DNA of 18,769 bases from JBGTBQ01 sp041749275 (GCA_041749275.1 JBGTBQ010000007.1:1-18769); one strand, 5' to 3'. Positions 1 to 7,464 are shown, numbered from the stretch's first letter. The notes: generated by a model from the sequence alone, not told the origin. Numbers and translations: made by a program.

Positions 1-122
1 AACGAGCTTTCAATGAACATCTGCTCGATCTGGTTATTTCCAAGTTAGCTTTGGAGCCGACGTTGATAAAAAATCACCCCCAGTATGACTATCTCAGAAC
101 TTACGGCGCAATCGCCGCATGA
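1..122 (+). CDS. C-terminal end of a gene cut by the window edge
   Basis: The third forward frame is open from base 3 to a TGA at 120-122 and gives 39 residues ending HPQYDYLRTYGAIAA. The composition looks like real protein (LDLVISKLALEPTL, then a Tyr-rich tail), and the other two forward frames hit stops within 50 bases. No family can be recognised from so short a tail. The following palindromic repeat would suit an end-of-gene position facing the convergent flavin oxidoreductase gene. Confidence 0.5.
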   Translation, partial: RAFNEHLLDLVISKLALEPTLIKNHPQYDYLRTYGAIAA

Positions 123-156
123 TTCTGTCTGAACCATTGAACTAACAAACCGGCAG

Positions 157-246
157 TTCACCACAGAGACACAGAGGACACGGAGGACGCACAGAGAGTT
201 GAATTCCTCTGTGCCATCTCCGTGTCCTCTGTGTCTCTGTGGTGAA
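157..246. repeat. Palindromic dispersed repeat, CCACAGAG family, copy 1
   Basis: Two perfect 29-bp arms (157-185 and 218-246) are inverted copies beginning TTCACCACAGAGACACAGAG. An inner pair, GCACAGAG (189-196) and CTCTGTGC (207-214), extends the fold, so the element can form a long cruciform or RNA hairpin. It sits between the ends of two convergent genes and could act as a bidirectional terminator, although it lacks a U tract. A diverged relative occurs at 7186-7292. Repeats of this style are common in acidobacterial and related genomes (recollection, not searched). Confidence 0.85.
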
Positions 247-298
247 GATCAATGCCGTTTCACTCAAGAATGAATGGACTCGGTTTCCAACCGTGCAG

Positions 299-1777
299 TT
301 ACTTCGCGCCCCGCGTCGCCGCCTTGATCTCTTTGAGCCGGGCACCTTCCGGCATTTGCTTGTAGTAATCGTCGAGCGGGTAGCAGCCGGAGATCAAGCC
401 GTTGCGCGGCGCGGTCGTGCAGTCGCTAAAGGTGCGACAGACGAGTTTGCGCCGCAACTTCTGGCCGCGCGTGATGTCGAGCGGCATATCGGGGTATGCG
501 AGCACCATGCGTCCGAGTCCCACCGAATCCACCCACCCCTCGCGCACCGCCGCCTGCGCCACGTTCGGCAGGTACTCCTGCAAGTAGGTGTAACCCGAAC
601 CCACGAAGATGAGGTCGGGAAACTTCTCTTTGAGCACGCGCGTCGCCTCCATCTGCCGCGCCACGCCGACCAGCGGGTCTTCGGGCGGCTGGTAGCCGTC
701 CGACGGCGGATAGAGCGCGGGGCGCTGGACGTGTGGGTTGTAATAAGGACTCCCCACCGAGATGTTGACCAAACGGATGCGGAGGTCGCGGAGCAGCGAA
801 AGAAAGTCGAACGTCTCCGAGAGGTCGTACTCTTCGGGGTTCTCGGTGTTGATGGCGAAGCCCCAGCGATAAGGCAGCAGGTCTCGGTAAGGCTCCGGGA
901 CTCCGGGGCCGAGTTTGCCGGGCGTCGAACGTTCCGGGTCAGGACGGAAGGGCACGACATCGAAAGCGGAGAGACGCACGCCGACCGCCATGCCGGGCGC
1001 GACCGCGCGGACGCCCTCCACGATCTCACGCAGAAAACGTGTGCGGTTCTCGAAACTCCCGCCGTAAGCTCCCTCGCGCGTGTGCGCGCTCAGAAACTCG
1101 TGGCCGAGGTAGCCGTGACAGTGTTTGATGTCTACGAAGTCGTAACCGAGTTCGTGCGCGATGCGCGCCGCTGCGTGGTAGTGCGCGATGATCTCCCTGA
1201 TCTCGCCGTCGGTTAAGACCGGGTCGCTCGCATCAACTTTTACGCGATGGTCGAGAATCGGATGGTGATAAAGGATGCGCGGCTCCGGCTTCGCCTTCTC
1301 GTTGGGGCGACTGTAACGACCGGAGTGCGTGAGTTGAAGACCGATGAGCAGGTCGTCCGTCGTGCCGCAGGCTTCGAGATGCGCCGCGACGAGCGTTTCG
1401 CGCAAGGCCGCCAAGTCTCTTTTCGTCGCCTCGTTGATGAGAAGTTGGTTCGGGTTAGCGCGCCCGTCGTGGCGCACCGCGACCGCCTCGCCGCCCCAGA
1501 TCAGCTTGGCCCCGCTCAGACCGAAATTGCGCCAACGCCGCAGCGTGTATTCGGTGGGTCGCCCGTCGGGCGTGCCGTCCCAACCTTCCATCGGGTGGAT
1601 GCAGAAGCGGTTGCCGATCTGCTTGCCGTCAAAAGCTATCGGCTGCGCGAGCGGGGAAGCGGGGCCGTGCATGACCTCGTCGTCGCAGGGGATGGAAAGT
1701 TGTAGCTTCTCTAGGTGCGACCGGAAGTCCGCGACGTGACGGATGGTTCCCGGAGGCGTGTACAACCTTTGGCTCAT
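299..1777 (-). CDS. Old yellow enzyme-type NADH:flavin oxidoreductase
   Basis: A 492-residue FMN-dependent TIM-barrel oxidoreductase of the OYE family, which transfers hydride from NAD(P)H through FMN to activated C=C bonds or similar substrates. Visible signatures are HPMEGWDG near the N-terminus, HSGRYSRP (the HxGR strand), and the segment from DFVDIKHCHGYLGHEFL to YGGSFENRTRF, which matches the family HGYL...YGGSxENR motif. FVGSGYTYL followed by VGLGRMVLAYPD is the C-terminal phosphate-binding region. It is longer than the usual 350-380 residues: there is an N-terminal extension and a Cys-containing tail (CRTFSDCTTAPRNG). It lacks the second flavin domain of 2,4-dienoyl-CoA reductases. The start is supported by AGAGG about 9 bases upstream. 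It is transcribed alone; the substrate cannot be told from sequence. Confidence 0.9.
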   Translation of the reverse strand: MSQRLYTPPGTIRHVADFRSHLEKLQLSIPCDDEVMHGPASPLAQPIAFDGKQIGNRFCIHPMEGWDGTPDGRPTEYTLRRWRNFGLSGAKLIWGGEAVAVRHDGRANPNQLLINEATKRDLAALRETLVAAHLEACGTTDDLLIGLQLTHSGRYSRPNEKAKPEPRILYHHPILDHRVKVDASDPVLTDGEIREIIAHYHAAARIAHELGYDFVDIKHCHGYLGHEFLSAHTREGAYGGSFENRTRFLREIVEGVRAVAPGMAVGVRLSAFDVVPFRPDPERSTPGKLGPGVPEPYRDLLPYRWGFAINTENPEEYDLSETFDFLSLLRDLRIRLVNISVGSPYYNPHVQRPALYPPSDGYQPPEDPLVGVARQMEATRVLKEKFPDLIFVGSGYTYLQEYLPNVAQAAVREGWVDSVGLGRMVLAYPDMPLDITRGQKLRRKLVCRTFSDCTTAPRNGLISGCYPLDDYYKQMPEGARLKEIKAATRGAK

Positions 1778-2150
1778 CTTGACTGACCTCTGATAATGAA
1801 ACTTCGACGAGATCGCGTGCAGGTAATGCTTATTCGCGGAAGGCGCTGCCTTTACAACTGATAAAGCTGACGGTCACATCCCTCTTCAGCAGGAGGGCTT
1901 TTCGATCCGTCCCCGTGCGGTTCTTTGACGAGACACTTTACACGCGGGAGCCATTATAAACCACGACTCGCACATGAAGTCTTGGGGGATTCGGCGGTCA
2001 GACAAATGGCGTCTCGCTCGTCGTGGCAGCGGGCGGGTCGGCGGCGCTCAACAACACTCCTCCTCGCACCTCTTGGCCTCGCGGGGCGGGCGGAAATAGC
2101 CTTTGTTTCACTTGGCGGTCATTAATCGAGCCGACGTGTTCATGGCGCGT
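1778..2150. other. 373-bp gap between oxidoreductase and methyltransferase genes
   Basis: I see no convincing gene here. The short open frames have poor composition and no ribosome binding site. On the minus strand a TATAAT hexamer (plus-strand 1953-1958) could be a -10 element for the oxidoreductase about 175 bases downstream, but no good -35 accompanies it. The gap also shows that no restriction (Res) subunit follows the methyltransferase. Confidence 0.4.
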
Positions 2151-3479
2151 TCATTCCTCCACCACGGCAAGATCAGCGACTCGCAAACCGTGCTCTTTCG
2201 CCATGCTCTCTTTCTCCGCGGGCGGGAGCGCCGGACGGTAAAAGCGGAAGCCGCCGCCGCCGCCCCAGCCTTGCTCTTTACTAACTCCGCCCTGATCCGT
2301 CCCGTCTATCACCTTTTTGAGACGCGGCGCGATATGCGTGTGGAGGTGCTCTCCGAGTTCGACCATGATCCAGCGCCGCCCCATCTTGTGCGCGACCGCG
2401 CCGGTCGTGCCGGAGCCGGCGAAGGAGTCGAGCACCCAGTCGCCCTCTTCCGTCACGGCCCCGATGAGCGTGGCGATGAGCTTCTCCGGTTTCGGGTAGT
2501 CGAACGCCGCGCCCGCGCCGAACAGGGCGCGGCTCTCTTCGGTCGCGTCCTCGTAGGTGCTCATCCCGTAATGCGCGATGCTCAACAGGTTCTTCAGCTT
2601 CTTCGGTTCGCCGCCTCCCTTGATATGGTTGGGCCGGAAGGGAGCCTTGCTGATAACTATCTGCTCGCCGGCTGCGATGATGGCGTCGAGCGTCGCCTGC
2701 GAGTAGCGCCACTCGCCTTCGAGACGAAATGAGTTGACGTTTTCGCCGTCGCGCACCTCCACGCGGTCGAGCAGTCGCGTGGTGATGTTTCCCTCGGACA
2801 TATCCTGCGGCTCGAAGACGCGATCCTCGCACTTGAAACTCACCGCGCCGGGCGGGAACCGGAGCGTCCGCAAGCCGTTGCCCGCGTTGTTCAGCGGATA
2901 CTTTTTGTTCAGCGTCGTCGCGCCGCCGATGAAGGGCGGCGACAGCTCTCGCCGGCGGGCGTAAGCGACGATGTACTCGGTGACGACGCCCATGCTGCTG
3001 TTGAGGAACGAGGGCTTCTTCTTCTTCTCCCACACGAACTGCCCGCAAAAGTTCTTCCGCCCGAACACCTCGTCCAGCAGCACACGCAGATAGCCGACCT
3101 CGACATCGTCTATCGAAATGAAGATCACGCCCGATGGAGCCAGCAAGCGTTTCAATATCTCCAAACGGTCGCGCATCAACGACAGCCACCGCGAATGCTC
3201 AAGCCCGTCGTCGTAGTGCGTAAACTCGCCCCCCGTGTTGTAAGGCGGGTCTATGTAGACGCATTGCACCCTGCCGGCGAACTCATGTTCCAGCGCACGG
3301 AGCGCGAGCAGGTTGTCGCCGTGGATGAGGAGGTTGTCGAACCCGCCGCCGCCGGACGCGCGGCGCGGAGACTGGTACGAAAGGGACGCGTCTTCGACGA
3401 GGACGCGCGGTTCCACGCGCGCTCGCGCGTCCTTACCAGCCCACGTCAACTCCGGCTCATTTCTCCTGTCGCCCATCAT
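2151..3479 (-). CDS. Type III Mod-like site-specific DNA adenine methyltransferase (orphan)
   Basis: A 442-residue beta-class N6-adenine DNA methyltransferase. The catalytic motif IV DPPYN is at residues 77-81, followed by the region from GGEFTHYDDG to DRLEILKRLL and FISIDD. The SAM-binding motif I FAGSGTTG is at about 353-360, giving the IV-before-I order of this class. The N-terminal NEPELTW-GKD region is typical of Mod subunits of type III systems. After GFRFYRP the protein ends with about 28 residues (PALPPAEK...VVEE), whereas Mod relatives commonly continue for a further 100 or more, so this looks C-terminally short. No Res helicase-nuclease gene lies on either side. It may be a solitary regulatory or antirestriction methylase, or the remnant of a broken system. 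Tandem ATGs occur at the start and the ribosome site is weak. Confidence 0.88.
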   Translation of the reverse strand: MMGDRRNEPELTWAGKDARARVEPRVLVEDASLSYQSPRRASGGGGFDNLLIHGDNLLALRALEHEFAGRVQCVYIDPPYNTGGEFTHYDDGLEHSRWLSLMRDRLEILKRLLAPSGVIFISIDDVEVGYLRVLLDEVFGRKNFCGQFVWEKKKKPSFLNSSMGVVTEYIVAYARRRELSPPFIGGATTLNKKYPLNNAGNGLRTLRFPPGAVSFKCEDRVFEPQDMSEGNITTRLLDRVEVRDGENVNSFRLEGEWRYSQATLDAIIAAGEQIVISKAPFRPNHIKGGGEPKKLKNLLSIAHYGMSTYEDATEESRALFGAGAAFDYPKPEKLIATLIGAVTEEGDWVLDSFAGSGTTGAVAHKMGRRWIMVELGEHLHTHIAPRLKKVIDGTDQGGVSKEQGWGGGGGFRFYRPALPPAEKESMAKEHGLRVADLAVVEE

Positions 3480-3511
3480 TCGTCTTTAGCCCTGAGATGG
3501 TTCACCCGCCT

Positions 3512-3904
3512 CTACTTTTTGAGTTCGACCAAATCCCAAAGATTGCCGTACAAATCTTCAAAAACCGCAACCGTTCCGTATTCCTCATGCGTGGGTTCTC
3601 TGACAAAATTTATGCCCTGCGACCGCATGTTTTGATAATCTCTCCAAAAATCATCAGTTCGCAAAAATAAAAAAACTCGCCCGCCGGTCTGGTTTCCGAT
3701 GCGGCTTCTTTGTTCTTCACCGACCCCTTTTGCCAGCAGCACGCGGCATTCTTCCGAACCTTTCGGCGCGACTAAAACCCACCGCTTCGTTTCGCTTTGA
3801 GGAGTATCCTCGACGAGAGTGAAATTCAATTTATTGGTATAGAAGTCTATGGCTTCGTCATAGTCGTTAACGACTAAAGCAACAGACACGATGCTTTGTT
3901 TCAT
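3512..3904 (-). CDS. VOC (glyoxalase/bleomycin-resistance fold) family protein
   Basis: A 130-residue single-module vicinal-oxygen-chelate protein. It begins with the family's usual strand (VALVVNDYDEAIDFYTNKL, then F-LVEDTP) and ends with the paired strand GTVAVFEDLYGNLWDLVE, where the E in VFEDLYGN and the terminal DLVE match usual metal-ligand positions. The length is standard for a glyoxalase-like dimer subunit. Activity (lyase, dioxygenase, or resistance by binding) cannot be deduced. The base composition is clearly more AT-rich than its neighbours, which suggests separate acquisition. It lies 32 bp from the methyltransferase on the same strand and may be transcribed ahead of it. No strong ribosome site precedes the ATG. 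Confidence 0.88.
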   Translation of the reverse strand: MKQSIVSVALVVNDYDEAIDFYTNKLNFTLVEDTPQSETKRWVLVAPKGSEECRVLLAKGVGEEQRSRIGNQTGGRVFLFLRTDDFWRDYQNMRSQGINFVREPTHEEYGTVAVFEDLYGNLWDLVELKK

Positions 3905-3950
3905 AATTATATTCGTCGTGCGCCTGAGATGTTCATGCCATCTTTAATCT

Positions 3951-3996
3951 AACGGAAAGGGCGCGCGGACGGAAACAGCGGCGCGGCCTTTCCGTT
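3951..3996. repeat. Imperfect hairpin in divergent promoter region
   Basis: Arms 3951-3966 and 3981-3996 pair at 15 of 16 positions around a 14-base loop; the outer part is AACGGAAAGG. It lies between the divergent VOC and TetR genes, so it terminates neither. It could be a regulatory structure or a small repeat. Confidence 0.5.
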
Positions 3997-4062
3997 CTTC
4001 CAATATAGACAACCTCCGCGGCGGGTCACGTGCCGCCGTCGGGCCGGCGCGGCGCATGGCCC

Positions 4063-4092
4063 TTGCTTTAAAACGAACGTTCGTGCTATATC
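4063..4092 (+). promoter_or_regulatory. Likely promoter with palindromic operator for the TetR-AraC operon
   Basis: The perfect 12-bp palindrome ACGAACGTTCGT (4073-4084) lies between a weak -35 (TTGCTT, 4063-4068) and a -10-like TATATC (4087-4092), spacer 18. TetR proteins typically bind palindromes of this kind in their own promoters, so autorepression is the natural reading. The binding is inferred. The palindrome ends 40 bases before the chosen GTG start. Confidence 0.55.
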
Positions 4093-4124
4093 AACGGACG
4101 ATCAGAGCTATCGGAGACTTTTTC

Positions 4125-4814
4125 GTGCAGGAGATAAAGACCACCACGGGCCGCGGGGCGAAGGGCGAGCGCACGCGGCTGACCATTCTGGAGGCCGCCG
4201 TTGACCTCGCCTCGGTCGAGGGGCTGGAGGGGCTGACCATCGGGCGGCTGGCGACGGAACTCTCGATGTCGAAGAGCGGGCTGTTCGCGCACTTCGGCTC
4301 GAAGGAGGAGTTGCAGCTTGCCACCGTCGAGGCGGCGCGCTCCGTCTTCATCCATGAGGTCATCGGCCCCGCCTTCAAGGCCGAGCGCGGGCTGCCGCGT
4401 CTCTGGAAGTTGTGCGACATCTGGCTCGCACACGTGCAGCGCGGGGTCTTTCGCGGCGGGTGCTTTTTCGCCGCCGCCGCCGCCGAGTTCGACAGCCGGC
4501 CCGGCCCGGTGCGCGACCGTATCGCCGCGATTATGAAGGAGTGGCTCGAAACGCTCCGCTTCGCCATCGTCGAGGCGCAGAGCGCGGGGCAACTCGACCC
4601 GCAGGTTGACCCGACGCAACTCGCCTTTGAATTCAACTCTCTCGAACTGGGAGCCAACTGGGCCTTCCAGCTCTATGGCGACCGGCAGGCATTCGCGCGC
4701 GCGCGCGAAGCGATGCTCGAACGCCTGCGCCGTTACTCAACCCGGAGCGGCTCCTCGCTGTTGCCACCCGCCGAAGGGAAACGCAGCCGCGCCCGCACGC
4801 CGAAAAAGGGCTAA
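4125..4814 (+). CDS. TetR family transcriptional regulator
   Basis: A 229-residue repressor-type protein. The N-terminal helix-turn-helix covers about residues 13-58: RTRLTILEAAVDLA, then GLTIGRLATELSMSKSGLFAHFGSKEELQ, the standard TetR_N layout with recognition helix SKSGLFAHF. The C-terminal ligand domain contains GGCFFAAAAAEFDSRPGPVRD. I chose the GTG at 4125 because GGAGA lies 8 bases upstream; the ATG at 4056 would place the promoter-operator palindrome inside the coding region. The last residues are basic (KRSRARTPKKG). It is followed after 4 bases by an AraC-type regulator, so the two are co-transcribed. The ligand and targets are unknown, and no transport or enzyme gene is directly attached. 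Confidence 0.9.
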   Translation: MQEIKTTTGRGAKGERTRLTILEAAVDLASVEGLEGLTIGRLATELSMSKSGLFAHFGSKEELQLATVEAARSVFIHEVIGPAFKAERGLPRLWKLCDIWLAHVQRGVFRGGCFFAAAAAEFDSRPGPVRDRIAAIMKEWLETLRFAIVEAQSAGQLDPQVDPTQLAFEFNSLELGANWAFQLYGDRQAFARAREAMLERLRRYSTRSGSSLLPPAEGKRSRARTPKKG

Positions 4815-4818
4815 CATC

Positions 4819-5679
4819 ATGGGAGCAGCAGAGCTACATCAGTCGCTGCCAGTCGTCTCCCGGACAGGGGCCGATTGGGATGGCATCAGGCTCGAACACT
4901 ACCGCTTTCACGCCGGAGAGTTGCCGGAACACAGCCACGCGCGCCACCTTGTGATGATCTCGATGAGCGGGGACTGCACGGGCGAGATACGCACGGCGGG
5001 CGGTTTCAACTCGCGCGACATGGGCCGGGGCAGCGTGTGCGTCATCCCCGCGCACGATCCTTTCGCGGCACGGCTCGAAGGCGACGCGGAGTACCTAACG
5101 CTTTTTCTGGAGCCGTCGCTCGTCCGGCGGGCCGCCGCTGAATCGCGCGCGCCGGGCGGCGTCGAGGTCATCGAAAAGTGCGCGGCGAGCGACCCGGTCA
5201 TCCGCAACGTCGGGCTGGCGCTGTTCGCCGAATTGAAGTCGGAGGGACTCAGCGGACGGCTCTACGCGGAGTCGCTGGCGAACGTGCTGGCGGTTCATCT
5301 GTTGCGCCACTACACGGCGGCGGGCGACGGCGCGCGCGCACTCACCGGAGGGTTGTCCGGGCAGCGTCTCCGACAGGTGACGGACTTCATCAGCGACAAT
5401 TACGGGAGCGATTTAAGTCTCGCGGAACTGGCGGGCGTGGCCGGCATGAGCACCTTCCACTTCGCGCGCGAGTTCAAACGGACGACGGGGACGACGCCAC
5501 ACCAGTACCTCATCAAGTTCCGCGTCGAGCGCGCCAAGGCGCTGCTCAAGGAGAGCGCGATGCCGCTCGTCGAGGTCAGCTCGCAGTCGGGCTTTAGTCA
5601 TCAGAGCCACTTCACGCGTCTCTTCCGCCGGCTGACGGGGACGACGCCGCAATCCTATCGTCTCCTGTTTCAGCACTAA
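4819..5679 (+). CDS. AraC family transcriptional regulator
   Basis: A 286-residue regulator with an N-terminal cupin-like sensing domain (about residues 20-130, including ELPEHSHARHLVMISMSG) and a C-terminal double helix-turn-helix (about 185-284). The latter carries LSLAELAGVAGMSTFHFAREFK and the signature GFSHQSHFTRLFRRLTGTTPQSYR. The open frame extends upstream to 4606, but the ATG at 4819 has AAGGG 8 bases before it and lies 4 bases after the TetR stop, so this start and translational coupling are preferred. Pairing of TetR and AraC regulators in one operon suggests a two-input regulatory switch. The targets are not visible; the adjacent TPR gene is separated by 262 bp and a palindrome. 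Confidence 0.92.
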   Translation: MGAAELHQSLPVVSRTGADWDGIRLEHYRFHAGELPEHSHARHLVMISMSGDCTGEIRTAGGFNSRDMGRGSVCVIPAHDPFAARLEGDAEYLTLFLEPSLVRRAAAESRAPGGVEVIEKCAASDPVIRNVGLALFAELKSEGLSGRLYAESLANVLAVHLLRHYTAAGDGARALTGGLSGQRLRQVTDFISDNYGSDLSLAELAGVAGMSTFHFAREFKRTTGTTPHQYLIKFRVERAKALLKESAMPLVEVSSQSGFSHQSHFTRLFRRLTGTTPQSYRLLFQH

Positions 5680-5704
5680 CCTATATTGAAGAAGTGGATG
5701 TGTT

Positions 5705-5778
5705 GTCAGAACCGCCTGCGGTAGCGGGCGGTCTCTCGTAAAGGTTGGAGACCGCCCGCTACCGCAGGCGGTTCTGAC
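5705..5778. repeat. Perfect 31-bp inverted repeat (dispersed palindrome)
   Basis: Arms 5705-5735 and 5748-5778 are perfect inverted copies beginning GTCAGAACCGCCTGCGGTAG, with a 12-base loop TCGTAAAGGTTG. It lies 25 bases after the AraC stop. It can form a very stable hairpin and may end that transcript, but there is no U tract. The perfect arms and intergenic position suggest a REP-like or non-autonomous mobile element. Confidence 0.85.
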
Positions 5779-5941
5779 CTGCCCGCGCCGTCTAGTCGGC
5801 ATCTCGGTGTGCGCGGCATATTGCAACAGATGAGTAGCAAGAATCGTCAAGCCTGAGCAATAACAGGAAAGACGCCAAGCGCCCGCCGCCTGTACGCTCA
5901 CCTCCAACATCAAGTCCGGCACGGACGAAGGAGGTAGGTTG

Positions 5942-6661
5942 ATGAGAGCGAAGGGTATTCTGTTAGCGATCCTGCTGTTGACACTGGCGGGCGGCGTTGC
6001 GCCGGCTCAAACGAACGAGCGTGACGCGCGTGATCTGATTAAGCGCGGCAACGCGAAGCACGCGCGGGCGGAGTACGAGGCAGCCATCGAGGAGTATCGC
6101 CAAGTTGCGCGCGAAGCGGGCGAAGCTTACGCGCAATCGCTGTACAACATCGGCGTCTGTCATTACGAACTCTGGCGCACCGAAGACGCAATCAGTATGT
6201 ACCGCAAGGCCATCGCGGCGCGCGAGGGCCGCTATCCGATGGCGAATTACGCGCTCGGCGTCGCGCTCGAAGAGATGGGCCGGCTGTCGGAAGCGAAAGA
6301 GGCTTACCGGCAATCAGTCGCCGCGTCGGGCGGCGAGTTCGCGCCGGCACATTACAAACTGGGTCTGCTCGCGGCGCGTGAGGGCGACGCGGAAGGCGCG
6401 GCGGCGCTTTTTCGAGAGGCCGTCGCCCGCGCGAAGGGTCACTTCCCGGCGAGCCGCAACAACCTCGGCGTGATGCTGGCGCGGATGGGGCGGCTCACGG
6501 AGGCGCGGCGCGAGTTCGAGACCGCGCTCAGGCAGGCGAACGGGGCCTTTGCTGAAGCCGCGCACAATCTCAAGCTCTGTCGCTCGCTGCTGACCGCGCC
6601 GGAGAAGGCTCAACTGGCGGCGCTGAAGGTTGTCGAAACAGCGGTGGCGCCGATTGAATAA
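5942..6661 (+). CDS. Secreted tetratricopeptide repeat protein
   Basis: A 239-residue protein with an N-terminal signal peptide (MRAKGILLAILLLTLAGG...APAQ, likely cut after APA or AQ) followed by about five TPR motifs spanning residues 25-225. Hallmarks are YNIGVCHYELWRTEDAISMYRKAI, YALGVALEEMGRLSEAKEAYRQSV, YKLGLLAAREGDAEGAAALFREA and NNLGVMLARMGRLTEARREFETAL. These are protein-interaction scaffolds; export places it in the periplasm or outside. The ATG at 5942 is preferred because AAGGAGGT (5928-5935) ends 6 bases before it; an in-frame TTG three bases earlier is too close. It is probably in an operon with the next gene (gap 27 bp). No partner can be named. Confidence 0.88.
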   Translation: MRAKGILLAILLLTLAGGVAPAQTNERDARDLIKRGNAKHARAEYEAAIEEYRQVAREAGEAYAQSLYNIGVCHYELWRTEDAISMYRKAIAAREGRYPMANYALGVALEEMGRLSEAKEAYRQSVAASGGEFAPAHYKLGLLAAREGDAEGAAALFREAVARAKGHFPASRNNLGVMLARMGRLTEARREFETALRQANGAFAEAAHNLKLCRSLLTAPEKAQLAALKVVETAVAPIE

Positions 6662-6688
6662 ATTCATTGACGGGAGGAGATGAGACGA

Positions 6689-7138
6689 ATGGATACGAAG
6701 CCGCAGGATGCGCTGGTGATTCTTAAACTTTACGAGATCAGGAGCGAGACGCGGATGCGCGAGGCGCGCGCGTGGTTCTTCTCCGAGTTCGCGCCGCGCA
6801 ACGGCAAAGAGATCGTGGCGCTCATGTTGAGCGGCGAAAAACAGAGCGCGTCATACCGCATGGTCACGTCGCACTGGGAGGTCGCCGCCTCGCTCGTCAA
6901 CAACGGCGGCATTGACGAGAAGATGTTTCTCGAAGCCAACTCGGAGCATGTGGTCTTGTTTGCGAAACTCCAGCCTTTCATCGCCGAGATCAGGGAGACC
7001 ATCGGCGAGCCGGATTACCTCGCGCACTTGGAGCGGCTCGTGATGAAGATACCGAACGTTGAGAGGAAGTTGGAGAACCGGCGCGGGCTGTTGGAACGTT
7101 GGGCGCAGGCCAAAGCAGCGGCGGCGGAGCAGGTCTGA
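6689..7138 (+). CDS. Uncharacterised 149-aa helical protein
   Basis: A soluble, mostly helical protein with no signal peptide: MDTKPQDALVILKLYEIRSE at the start, then REARAWFFSEFAPRNGKEI, NNGGIDEKMFLEANSEHV and a basic helical C-terminus. The layout is reminiscent of DUF4760-type proteins, but I cannot confirm this. The ATG at 6689 is preferred over the one at 6680 because GGAGGAG (6673-6679) abuts 6680 and stands about 9 bases from 6689. It lies 27 bp after the TPR gene and is followed by a strong terminator, so it is probably the last gene of that short operon. Confidence 0.75.
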   Translation: MDTKPQDALVILKLYEIRSETRMREARAWFFSEFAPRNGKEIVALMLSGEKQSASYRMVTSHWEVAASLVNNGGIDEKMFLEANSEHVVLFAKLQPFIAEIRETIGEPDYLAHLERLVMKIPNVERKLENRRGLLERWAQAKAAAAEQV

Positions 7139-7185
7139 TTGTCTAAACACCTCGCGCCGTTCCACTTTGTCTCGGAATTTGCCGC

Positions 7186-7292
7186 GCCACAGAGGGCAAG
7201 ACAAGAAAGGATCGTTGATGAGAAGGGAGCGTTGACCGGGCAACGCTCCCTTCTTCTTTTCTGCTTTTTCTGCGTCTCCGTGGCTCTGTGGC
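7186..7292. repeat. CCACAGAG-type palindromic repeat, diverged copy 2
   Basis: GCCACAGAG (7186-7194) and CTCTGTGGC (7284-7292) are inverted outer arms, and the right half (TGCGTCTCCGTGGCTCTGTGG) resembles the arm of the 157-246 element. The transcription terminator hairpin 7221-7254 lies inside, flanked by purine-rich and pyrimidine-rich stretches that partly pair. It looks like an older copy of the same repeat family. Confidence 0.6.
7221..7265 (+). terminator. Rho-independent terminator after the TPR operon
   Basis: A 14-bp perfect stem (7221-7234 with 7241-7254; AGAAGGGAGCGTTG) with a 6-base loop ACCGGG, followed by TCTTTTCTGCTTTTT. It lies 82 bases after the stop at 7138 and before the next promoter. 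Confidence 0.85.
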
Positions 7293-7326
7293 TAATCTCA
7301 AAATTGAGAACCGCGCGCTTTCAGAA

Positions 7327-7397
7327 TCGTGTTGACATAAACCCCGGACGAGCATATCGTTCCCACTCCGCAAGGGGCGTTTTTGCTGTCAACACGA
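7327..7397 (+). promoter_or_regulatory. Promoter and inverted-repeat operator of the GMC oxidoreductase operon
   Basis: A perfect -35 TTGACA (7332-7337) is followed after 17 bases by TATCGT (7355-7360, 4 of 6 matches to TATAAT). The -35 is embedded in TCGTGTTGACA (7327-7337), whose exact inverted copy is at 7387-7397, 49 bases away and downstream of the predicted start point. Such a pair could bind a repressor by looping. A further TTGACA at 7408-7413 has only a poor -10 (TAACGC, 7431). Confidence 0.55.
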
Positions 7398-7464
7398 ATA
7401 CCAGACCTTGACATGGCCTCACGTCAACCATAACGCGGCAACCCCGACCGCCGAGGCAATCACG

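Noticed and set aside
239..1216. Plus-strand open frame of 325 codons
   Set aside because: Shadow of the flavin oxidoreductase gene on the other strand; the high GC content removes stops. The oxidoreductase motifs are unmistakable.
4056..4124. ATG at 4056 as the TetR start
   Set aside because: The added 23 residues include the promoter-like palindrome and have no ribosome site, whereas GTG 4125 has GGAGA at proper spacing.
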